From Asterionellopsis glacialis (Eukaryota; Bacillariophyta; Plagiogrammaphyceae; Rhaphoneidales; Asterionellopsidaceae), in assembly GCA_014885115.2 (NCBI GenBank), contig WKLE02002599.1, positions 1 to 64,000 of the forward strand: a DNA stretch of 64,000 nt. Direction: 5' to 3'. Under the pieces are notes generated by a model, which had not been told where the DNA came from, did not search any database, and saw nothing but the letters and a program-made list of their open reading frames with translations. Both the position numbers and the translations under genes were made by a program. This document shows, piece after piece, positions 56,542 to 64,000 of this stretch. How positions within the stretch are numbered: position 1 is the first letter of the stretch; each line of letters opens with the position of its first letter.

Positions 56542-57276
56542 CTATGATAACATTTTGGCAACCGTTGGGGCTAGACTTTTCCCGAGGACTTCGTAGCCCG
56601 TTGCCGAAAAGTGCAATCCATCAGGAGCCCAATTTTCTCCACTCCTTACATACTCAAACGGAAAGGGCACATAAACAGCCTGCTCGGCTCTGGCATCGCA
56701 AAACCTCGACAACCCCTCATTGACTTCTTTTGCTAATGCTGCAGCGTTTGCAGAAACACTCTGATAACCAGAAGGGGGGATGCCGATTGAAAGGGTTTTC
56801 GATATACCCTCGTCATAGCACAGCTGATGTAGAGAAATGAGTGAATCTAGTATTGGCTGCGCTGAATTTTCATAGCCTAGATCATTCGAGCCTGCCATTA
56901 TAATGACCAAAGACAATGGTGGATTTTTTACAGCTTTGATAGCCGTCCTTAATCCTGTGCTATCACCATTTATCTCAGCAACCATTTGTTTACATGTCCA
57001 CCCTGGCAGCCCACGATGCCTAACAACAGCTGATTCTATATTATATTGATTCTTAAGAGCGTATTCTAAATGAGGAGCGTACGGAAAATTATCGAACAAA
57101 GGCGGAGACGTCCCAGCTGTCAACGAATCTCCGTAGCAGAGAATTCTTTTGGGAATTGTTGCGAGAGCTTCTACAGCGACACTCTTAGACTTTGAAATGA
57201 TTCGCAAAATAGTCGCTATCAAGGGTAATGCACGTATAGCAATATAACAAGAACGTTTGGCACCTTTTTTCTTCAT
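56542..57276 (-). CDS. SGNH (GDSL) hydrolase
   Basis: 244 residues from the first ATG at 57276. The frame is open upstream to about 57339 without an ATG, so a 5' exon is possible. SGNH hydrolases are esterases or lipases with Ser-Asp-His catalysis. Visible: block I CYGDSLTAG (nucleophile Ser), a conserved Gly in block II (GLPGWTCKQM), block III AGSNDLG (Asn of the oxyanion hole) and block V PDGLHFSATGYEVLG (Asp and His). The N-terminal ~45 residues are basic and mildly hydrophobic, perhaps a membrane or targeting segment. The substrate is unknown. It is convergent with the glutamate synthase gene. Confidence 0.88.
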   Translation of the reverse strand: MKKKGAKRSCYIAIRALPLIATILRIISKSKSVAVEALATIPKRILCYGDSLTAGTSPPLFDNFPYAPHLEYALKNQYNIESAVVRHRGLPGWTCKQMVAEINGDSTGLRTAIKAVKNPPLSLVIIMAGSNDLGYENSAQPILDSLISLHQLCYDEGISKTLSIGIPPSGYQSVSANAAALAKEVNEGLSRFCDARAEQAVYVPFPFEYVRSGENWAPDGLHFSATGYEVLGKSLAPTVAKMLS

Positions 57277-57639
57277 CTCGATCTGCCACTCTGGTAAGTT
57301 CGCAGACAACGTCAATTCAAGATATGCTTGCTTCCACAAAGCAAAAATAAAAATAAAGATACCCAGGAGCCAGTACCGGCAATCCTACCCCGGTAGGACC
57401 CAAGGGTCCTAAAGACATGAAAATGGAGGAACACAACACACGATGGTATCTTTCTTCAATTCGGTGTGCAAATCTAGGTCCTACCGACAAGGAGTGTCCA
57501 GAAGATGAAAAAATACTGTTTTAAAAAATATCACTATTTTAGCACAGACTATTGTATCTCGAAAGCACTTTCCCTACTTCAATTCCTGTATGATATTCCA
57601 TTGGAGAAAAAGAACTTATTATCTATTGAAGAAGACCCA
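57277..57639. other. Short gap
   Basis: Contains CCGGTAGGACCCAAGGGTCCTA near 57391 (an inverted AGGACCC/GGGTCCT pair). Otherwise nothing seen. Confidence 0.5.
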
Positions 57640-58746
57640 CTACTCTACCATGAGGCGCTTTGCAACTTGAAAATTGACCGAACCGTCGCCCGTCCACCTC
57701 TGGTTTGTAACCTCGAACGCTCCATCCAATTCTCGGATTCTCTTGAAGTTCTCCTTAGAATATTTCAAACAATAGTTGCTAATGAAAAACTTTTTCTTCA
57801 AATTGCGGATGTCTGCAAAACGTTCTATTGTTACAGCGACAAAGACACGACCCCCGTAATTTATCTCAAGGGGGACTAAAATGACACCATACTCCGATTC
57901 CAAGTTGGAACCAAAAACACGACTGAACCCAATTTTCGAAAACAATCGCATTGAATTGTTCCCGTAAAACTTGAAAATGGGACACCAGTCTCCATTGGGG
58001 ATAACCTGCATTTCTGATAGCAGCAAATCACCTGGTTTTGTTACCCGATGGTAGAAGTTGGCCATTTTACCCGGCGCCTCGTTCCCCTCTTGAAATCCAA
58101 GCATAGTGACCAAAACGGGTGCGTTTTGTCTACTGTGCCCAAAACGGAGGCTTTGAAGATTATGGTAGTCTTCTATCACAAAGTTGACCTTATTGTCCGG
58201 TAGGAGAGTTGACAAAACATCATGCATGGTTGATGAAGATTCAGGATTGATATCAATGGCTGTATAAGAGTCTATCTGTACACCAGCGCGAAGCAAATGA
58301 GAAATGATTTCAACCGTCTTGACGGGCTCTGGCCCGAGTTCCACATAATTGACGCGCTTGTTAGGTAATTGGAGTATAATATCATTTACAGTGTGGTGCA
58401 AAGCTTCAGCGAAAGAAAATCCTCCATCCCCACTCTCAGACTTGCACAAATTTTTGTTGCTCATCCCTTCTAGATTTAGCGCACGCATCAGTGAGAAAAC
58501 AGCCTTCAGCTCCTTAGAAGCTTTTGCCGTAGTGTCGTTGCCACGGTGATATTTATCCTTGTTTGGAACAGTTACGACATGATCATTGTCGGTTGTACGA
58601 AGAAAATCACAGACTGCCTTCTGCACCATCACATCTAAGTTTTCTTCTTGCTTCTTCCATTGCATGTTTTGAGTGCCTTCTTTGATATGTTTTGATCCTT
58701 TAAGAATCTCTTGAGCAGAAGATTTTACCTTTTCCAATTTGTTCAT
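57640..58746 (-). CDS. EgtD-like SAM-dependent methyltransferase
   Basis: 368 residues from the ATG at 58746; a TTG-started extension of six codons upstream is less likely. The SAM motif I is NYVELGPEPVKTVEIISHLL, followed by the acidic SYTAIDINPESS and by APVLVTMLGFQEGNEAPGKM, with PGDLLLSEMQV after it. The order and spacing recall the histidine-specific methyltransferase domain (EgtD, Pfam Methyltransf_33), in which a GS.IGNF block occupies the same place. The N-terminal ~130 residues are helical and charged. Without the EgtD amino-acid pocket being checkable I call only the fold. It could act on another amino-acid-like substrate. Confidence 0.65.
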   Translation of the reverse strand: MNKLEKVKSSAQEILKGSKHIKEGTQNMQWKKQEENLDVMVQKAVCDFLRTTDNDHVVTVPNKDKYHRGNDTTAKASKELKAVFSLMRALNLEGMSNKNLCKSESGDGGFSFAEALHHTVNDIILQLPNKRVNYVELGPEPVKTVEIISHLLRAGVQIDSYTAIDINPESSSTMHDVLSTLLPDNKVNFVIEDYHNLQSLRFGHSRQNAPVLVTMLGFQEGNEAPGKMANFYHRVTKPGDLLLSEMQVIPNGDWCPIFKFYGNNSMRLFSKIGFSRVFGSNLESEYGVILVPLEINYGGRVFVAVTIERFADIRNLKKKFFISNYCLKYSKENFKRIRELDGAFEVTNQRWTGDGSVNFQVAKRLMVE

Positions 58747-59166
58747 GTTATTATAGTGGTTCAAAAATTTTATTGCTGATGAAGTTTATGGCGTGACTAG
58801 TACTCTAGTTGGTTCCATTATTTCCATGAAACAATTGATCACACAGGACTCGAAAGCATAGAAATATGAAATTCACATGCACGTTTGAAATGGCTGATGT
58901 TCCGGAATTTCTGGAAATAATACAGTATTCTGGGAAATCGAAAAAATTCTCTGGGGTCCACAGGGGAAGGGGACTGACGCGCTGACGTGTACAGTAGGCC
59001 CTACTATTGAGGTTGGTCCTCTAATTTGTTCCCAAGCATCTTGAATCTTGATGTTTCTTGTGCTGCAAACGTCTTATTCTCATTATCGTTGTTGGTCCTC
59101 TGTTGATTGCATCTAGCAACAGCGTTGCATCGACTTCGTGGTTTGTGGCGTGTTGTTTCTGCTGCA
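58747..59166. other. Divergent intergenic region
   Basis: Between the methyltransferase (minus) and the FAD oxidoreductase (plus). Contains GACTAGTACTCTAGTTGG near 58795 and TAGGCCCTACTATTG near 58996, matching the CTAG-rich word family. No gene seen. Confidence 0.5.
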
Positions 59167-60645
59167 ATGAGGAGCCAGATTTGCTCTGGTTTAATTTTTT
59201 TTTCAACTATTCGAGCCACAATATCGCTTGCTATGAATTCTCCGAAGAATGTTGTAGTGGTTGGAGGTGGCATACAAGGTACATCTGTAGCATATCAGAT
59301 TGCGCAACAGTCCGGTGAAGACACCAATATAGTTTTGCTAGAATCCAAAGCACCTGCATCGGCTGCTTCTGGGAAAGGAGGTGGTTTCATGGCTCGCAGT
59401 TGGGGCGATGGGTCTCCAACTCAGCGTTTGCATGAGTTGGCATTTGATATGTACGAGGGACTTGCCAATGATTTAGGTGTAACATCATACCGAAAACTCC
59501 CGGTTTTGTCAGTTGGCCCAGGAACAAATAAGAAGGGAGTTGATAAGGCCAAAAGAGACAAAACACTTTCTACTATCCTACCTGATTGGCTTGATGGAAA
59601 TGCAAGCCAAATCTACCCCATGGGTTTGGGTGATGACACAGCGCAGATTACTCCGGCAGAATTTGTTAATAAAATGTTGGAACAAAAATCCGAAAAGATC
59701 AAAGTTGTACTTGGCACTTGTACAGGAGTTGAAACTAGTGAAGGTTCTGGAGAAGACACTTGTACGGTCTCTGCAGTAAAATATATGCCTCGTGACGGCA
59801 CAGAGGAAGCAACATTGCCGGCTGATGCTATCGTCGTTTCTGCTGGACCTTGGTCTTGTGCAGCTGAGCAGTGGTTTGACGGAGCCGTGCAACTCCCAAT
59901 GGAAGGAATTAAGAGCACAAGTATAGTATGGAAGAAACCAGAAGGCAAAGAAGTGGACGCAACTGCCCTCTTTTGCGGGGAAGACAATCGTTTCGGGACT
60001 CACTGTAAGTTTTCATCTTGGTTTTAAATATGTGATTGAAATCAGCATTAGTCGCTAAAAATCTTTTTAATTGCACGCTATTATCAGTGGAAGTTTACCC
60101 TCGACCAGATGGCACGATTTATATTTGTGGAATCGGTGGATCTGATTATATTTCCAAGGAAGACTTACAAAATGGTGCATTTAGGGAGGTTTGCGAGGCA
60201 AAAGAGACGCGTGTAGAGGCAGCGAAATCCGCTTTCCAGGAGATGTCGTCCACCTACAAAGCAGTTGGAGAATTAGACCGCGTTCAATCCTGCATGAGGC
60301 CTTGCCCCCCTGATGCTCTTCCTTACATGGGAAGGGTACCTGGATTCGAAGGAGCCTACATCAATGCAGGTCATAACTGCTGGGTAAGTTGACTCATCTT
60401 GCGCGTTTGCTATTTCTGCCTCAACTCTTCATGCACTCAAATCATTTGATCAAATTGTCTTTTATTTTTATCAGGGAATTGCTTGGGCGCCAGCTTGTGG
60501 CAAAGCTATGGCAGAGTTGGTGTTACAAGGGGAATGTTCTAGTGTGAACTTGGCTCCATTTGACCCGGCACGTTTCACACCTTCTCAAGGTCGAGGTGGC
60601 AGAGGTCGCAAGAAACGAGGAGCAAATGTTGGAGAACAGTGGTAG
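59167..60645 (+). CDS. DAO-family FAD-dependent oxidoreductase, three exons
   Basis: Exons 59167-60004, 60088-60383, 60475-60645 join in frame to 434 residues. The start at 59167 includes a short hydrophobic leader (ICSGLIFFSTIRATISLAM); a second ATG at 59233 would give the bare enzyme. VVVVGGGIQGTSVAYQIA is the FAD dinucleotide fold, with LLESKAPASAASGKGGG as its second part. AIVVSAGPWS and the C-terminal ALPYMGRVPGFEGAYINAGHNCWGIAWAPACGKAMAEL are the D-amino-acid-oxidase family's second FAD block. YPRPDGTIYICG is typical of TDA3-like and related members. The substrate amine is unknown. The C-terminal tail is Arg/Gly-rich (GRGGRGRKKRG). Confidence 0.88.
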
Positions 60646-61402
60646 AGACAAGCTCTTCATTAAAAGTATAAGATTTTATTTTTTAAGAAAGTAATCTATT
60701 ACTATAATAATAATATATCTACCGGTATACTTCACGGAAACGCAGCGGAGACTGAACTGAGGCTGGGCCACATCCATTGCCAAGTCGGATTATGCACTGA
60801 TTATTTACAGTGCATTGAAATCTAGACTCAACAAGGTGAATGATTGAAATGATTCAATAGGCTTTCATGAGATTTGATTAAATAATATTTTAAAATTCCC
60901 GATGAACATAATATTTTGTTTGGATCACCTTCCCCCACAACAAAACCAATCTCCCATGAATATTTGAGTACGTACAAATCTGGAAAGCTTTAACCTTATA
61001 CTACTATGGTGTTTAGTCACAATATATACCACAACTCGTACCGCACCGGCAGGACCCTGCCACTGAGTCAGCGACACAAGCCATTTTCTTTTCAAAAATT
61101 TCTGTGCAGGACACAAATCTGAAATCTCGTTTCCCAACTGTTTACTTGTTGTAAATACCAGGTAACACACACGATACCAGTTTCCAGTTTCCAGTATTCC
61201 GTATGGTCCTCGCTCTTTCATGAGGGAGATTTTGTTCCTTCAATTGAATGTTGCGATCCATCTTAGGACTACTTTAGGCCTGCATCTCTCAGTCGACAGC
61301 ATTCCTATCTTCCTCTATGCACATCCATATTGATTCAGAATTTTTCCCGGAAATATTGTAGCAGGATAGCTCCGAACAAAGTTGGAGAAGGTGAAATACA
61401 CA
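60646..61402. other. Intergenic, 0.75 kb
   Basis: An ATG-started minus frame of 98 codons at 60925-61221 shows no recognisable features and I do not support it. Otherwise nothing seen. Confidence 0.5.
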
Positions 61403-62530
61403 ATGAGAAATCTTTGTGCTCCTCTATGCTTGGCACTTTTAATTTTTACACTCGTTCCAGTGGATAGTTTCACTGCTGTTGTTGTGGGGAAGGTAATCAT
61501 AGATGAATATCTTGCTCCAGGTGATGATCCTTCCACAGCACTAGTGTCAGTTGGCGGGGGAGGGCCACAAGCTGCGTACGGTGCAGCTGCCGCCCTCTGT
61601 GTCCTAGGTCATGGTTCTGGAAAATTTGAACCAATCCCTCCTCAACAGAATGTTGCATTTTTTGGTCCGGTTGGCCAAGATTGGACAGAAAAAGAAAACA
61701 AAGCTTTGAACTCAATATTAGGCCCGGCTGTTGACTCAATTCATTTAACTAAAGCCAAAAATTTGATAACACCACGCATTCAGCTGTGGCATGATGCCTC
61801 TGAAATTGTACAATGGAAACCTCTTTACGACTCTCTTGGAGAAGATGGAGCGGATCAATTATGGAGAGACCGACCATCTTCTAAGGATATTTTGGAATAT
61901 TTTGATGGAAAATATGAAGTCAATTCAATTAACAGCTTGCACACAATAATGGAAATGGGGTCCAAATCACCTGGAGGTGGGGATGATGCTTTGTTACTGA
62001 ATGATCCGATGCTTCTTGAAAGAATTAAGTTCATAGGAGCAGAACCAGTTGCATTTCCAGAAAACCACACAGGCAAGGTTTCTAACGAAGATGCTATCTC
62101 GTGCGCTAGACGCTTTGAAAGGTTCTCTTCGTCCATCAATTTTGCCTGTCCAGACATTCATCTTTACGAATCTTTAAGTACCGATTTCTGGAGAAAATGG
62201 GAAACTTCAGTACGAAATGGTCAGCATGGTAGTTTTCTTGTTAATCCCAGGAACGACACCCCAGCTACTATCCCTGCAGCAACTTTAAATACGCCCAATG
62301 GTCAGCCTATTAACCCGACTGGTGCAGGAAATGCATTTTCTTCCGCAATGACCGCACTGTTGGGTGCGGGTGTATCTGTTGAAGAAGCTTCTTGTATTGC
62401 TACAGCTATAGGTGCAGTAGTTTGTGAATACGATCATCTACCACCTTGGACTGGTGAAGTTATGTCTAGAATAAGAAAAGGAGCAGTCGAGGTGAGAGAA
62501 AAAGTTGATCATATGAAATCATTCGTCTAA
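61403..62530 (+). CDS. pfkB/ribokinase-like protein with altered catalytic motif
   Basis: 375 residues from the ATG at 61403; the open frame reaches seven codons further without an ATG. A signal-peptide-like start (NLCAPLCLALLIFTLVPVDSF) suggests entry to the secretory or plastid route. The pfkB fold is shown by VVVGKVIIDEYL at the front, GGGGPQAAYGAAAAL (the N-terminal Gly-rich substrate motif) and NPTGAGNAFSSAMTALL near the end. In active pfkB kinases the last motif is DTxGAGD, where the final Asp is the catalytic base. Here it is GAGN. Yeast Mak32-type members also depart from the usual motif, so this may belong to that branch. Activity is uncertain. Confidence 0.8.
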   Translation: MRNLCAPLCLALLIFTLVPVDSFTAVVVGKVIIDEYLAPGDDPSTALVSVGGGGPQAAYGAAAALCVLGHGSGKFEPIPPQQNVAFFGPVGQDWTEKENKALNSILGPAVDSIHLTKAKNLITPRIQLWHDASEIVQWKPLYDSLGEDGADQLWRDRPSSKDILEYFDGKYEVNSINSLHTIMEMGSKSPGGGDDALLLNDPMLLERIKFIGAEPVAFPENHTGKVSNEDAISCARRFERFSSSINFACPDIHLYESLSTDFWRKWETSVRNGQHGSFLVNPRNDTPATIPAATLNTPNGQPINPTGAGNAFSSAMTALLGAGVSVEEASCIATAIGAVVCEYDHLPPWTGEVMSRIRKGAVEVREKVDHMKSFV

Positions 62531-62617
62531 AGCTTTGTTTAAAATAAAAAACTGGGCGTTGGTAATGAAACTGTAGCGTAAATCACTTTGTTTCGTAATA
62601 GCATTTCATTTTATAAA

Positions 62618-64000
62618 TTACTTCATTCGGATTTTGCCTTCTTTGAGGCTTTTCATATCTTGCCTCTGCCCACGACCACGGTTCTTGTTGTTCCCGCCTC
62701 TTGGCTGCTGCCTGTTTCCTCCACCCCTCTTATCACTGCCGTTTCGGGGCCTGGGAGTAGTAGGCGGGACGATTGGATTTGGGTAATCAACACCCAAGCG
62801 AACCCCATACTCCATCTGCTCGAACTGTGTCATTTTCCAAGGTTCGTGGACCAATTTAGTCGGCACATCCTTTAACTCGGGCAACCAGTATCGAACATAC
62901 TCACCATGGCAATCATAATCTTTACTCTGTTTTACAATATTAAATCTGTTGAGACGACCGCCGGTCATACCAGCACCTGAAAAACAATTCACACGGGGAA
63001 TATTTAGCATAGCAATAACATCGGAGGAATAGAGAGTGATAATAATCATCATACGAACACGTACCACTGCACCAATTTCCCCAGTTGCTGTAAACATCGT
63101 AGTCAAGCAATTCTGTTTCAAAATAATCTGCCCCGTGTCTCCAGTCGGTGTTCATATCGATTGCAAGGAAGGAGCAGACATTCTGACGACCACGATTCGA
63201 CATGAATCCAGTCGCAGCCAATTCTCGCATGTTGGCATCAACCAATGGGTATCCTGTTCGCCCCTCTTTCCATGCTTGCAAGTGTCTTTTGTCAAAACCC
63301 CATTTCTTGTCCGATCCACTTGTTCCACCCAAAAAGAAGATTGAATTTCCGTGCTTCTTCGCAAAGAACTTAAAAAAATCTCTCCTAAAAATTTGCGAAA
63401 CAGAAGCCAAAAGTTAATATTTAAAAGTCACACGAAACAGGGGTAGTGTCATAGATGTAGAGGCACTTACCAAAGAAGCTCGAAGACAACCCAATAGGTA
63501 CTCTTGTTTTCAACTCGTTGTTCTTCGTATTTGCGACATTCCTTTGCAACATATCGAGGGGAAAGACACCCGTGAGCTAACCATGGAGCAAATTTGGTGG
63601 AATAGTCTCCTCCAATCATTCCGTTTCTGGTATCAAAGTACACTTTGAGCAGATCCTTTTCCCAGATGTACTCTTTCACACGAGCAAGGGCTGCAGTTTC
63701 TCCGCCTTTAAATTGCAATACACCTCGTTCATCAATTGGGGCATCTTCAATTTGTTCGGGCGTATAACCAAGTTCTTCAAGTGATGGAAGGTACGACAAA
63801 GAACATTTTTCAAACCCACCATTGATGGCTGAGAACGATTTACTCTCCGGGTTGAGTTTTGGCAGTGCCAGTCCAGCCTTAGCAGGGACTTGCACAGGCG
63901 AACCAATATCACAGAGCTTCTCAACTTTGTTTCTGAAAGGAGTAAACACGTTTGGCATACCAGCAACATCGCCTGGGAAAGGAAGATCGTTGATATCATA
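62618..64000 (-). CDS. CRY-DASH: Cryptochrome-DASH photolyase, 3' part (runs off the right edge)
   Basis: Partial gene. Exons within the window: beyond 64000 to 63471, then 63384-63065, then 62976-62618 (stop). CRY-DASH proteins are FAD flavoproteins that repair pyrimidine dimers in single-stranded or loop DNA and often sit in organelles. Visible: GGDYSTKFAPWLAHGCLSPR and RRDFFKFF-like FAD contacts, GRTGYPLVDANMRELAATGF, MSNRGRQNVCSFLAIDM, and WRHGADYFETELLDYDVYSNWGNW, all diagnostic of the family. The C-terminal tail is Arg/Gly/Asn-rich (RGGGNRQQPRGGNNKNRG). The N-terminal photolyase (antenna) domain and any targeting peptide lie outside the window. Confidence 0.95.

Noticed and set aside
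60925..61221. 98-codon ATG-started minus frame
   Set aside because: No family resemblance and composition typical of noncoding DNA here.
1..64000. CRISPR arrays, bacterial operons or tRNA/rRNA genes
   Set aside because: No regularly spaced repeats of CRISPR type. The gene structure is eukaryotic with introns, and I saw no convincing tRNA or rRNA sequence by eye, though a tRNA could be missed without a scan.

Overview
This window is nuclear DNA from a eukaryote, most likely a diatom or a close ochrophyte relative. The genes are fairly dense and lie on both strands. Introns are short (mostly about 70-250 bp) with GT..AG ends and recur in most genes. Several predicted proteins open with a secretory-type signal peptide followed by a phenylalanine motif like the diatom ASAFAP plastid-import site: VSAFKVP in the RNase HII, TAFVHR in the 12.4 kb gene, QSFMMP in the PDZ-like protein. 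I cannot name the species from sequence alone.

Left part (1-18.9 kb): a two-or-more-exon hypothetical gene; COQ4 (ubiquinone biosynthesis); a six-exon MscS-type mechanosensitive channel with a degenerate EF-hand-like loop; a small zf-met2 zinc-finger protein; an unusual protein with nine Trp-anchored repeats (probably three beta-trefoils) and a C-terminal hydrophobic segment; a probable plastid protein with two DUF1415-like motifs; a TPR + J-domain co-chaperone on the minus strand; and an organellar-type RadA/Sms.

Middle (about 19.1-27.2 kb): an AT-rich block with almost no CpG dinucleotides, no intact gene, tandem and dispersed repeats, microsatellites and a decayed antisense coding stretch. 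I read it as a methylated and decayed mobile-element accumulation.

Right part (27.7-64 kb): a small single-pass membrane protein; SAR1; a complete nine-exon GCN2 eIF2-alpha kinase; a PDZ-like plastid protein; a VWA + alpha-kinase protein; a Sec1/Munc18 protein; a sulfotransferase-like type II membrane protein; an m5U RNA methyltransferase; QCR9; a plastid-targeted bacterial-type RNase HII; a poorly resolved multi-exon gene; the NAD(P)H-type glutamate synthase large subunit; an SGNH hydrolase; an EgtD-like methyltransferase; a DAO-family FAD oxidoreductase; a pfkB-like protein; and the 3' part of a cryptochrome-DASH gene running off the right edge.

The genes do not form one pathway. Loose themes are organelle genome maintenance (RadA, RNase HII, CRY-DASH), vesicle traffic (SAR1, Sec1) and nitrogen metabolism with its stress sensing (GOGAT, GCN2). 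Exon coordinates were derived by eye from splice consensus and reading phase. Total coding length is divisible by three for every gene where all exons are given. I saw no evidence for a new defence or mobile system. The most unusual items are the CpG-depleted block, the palindromic TACCAGGTAC-type motifs between genes, the trefoil protein, and the loop-less, beta-less GOGAT.
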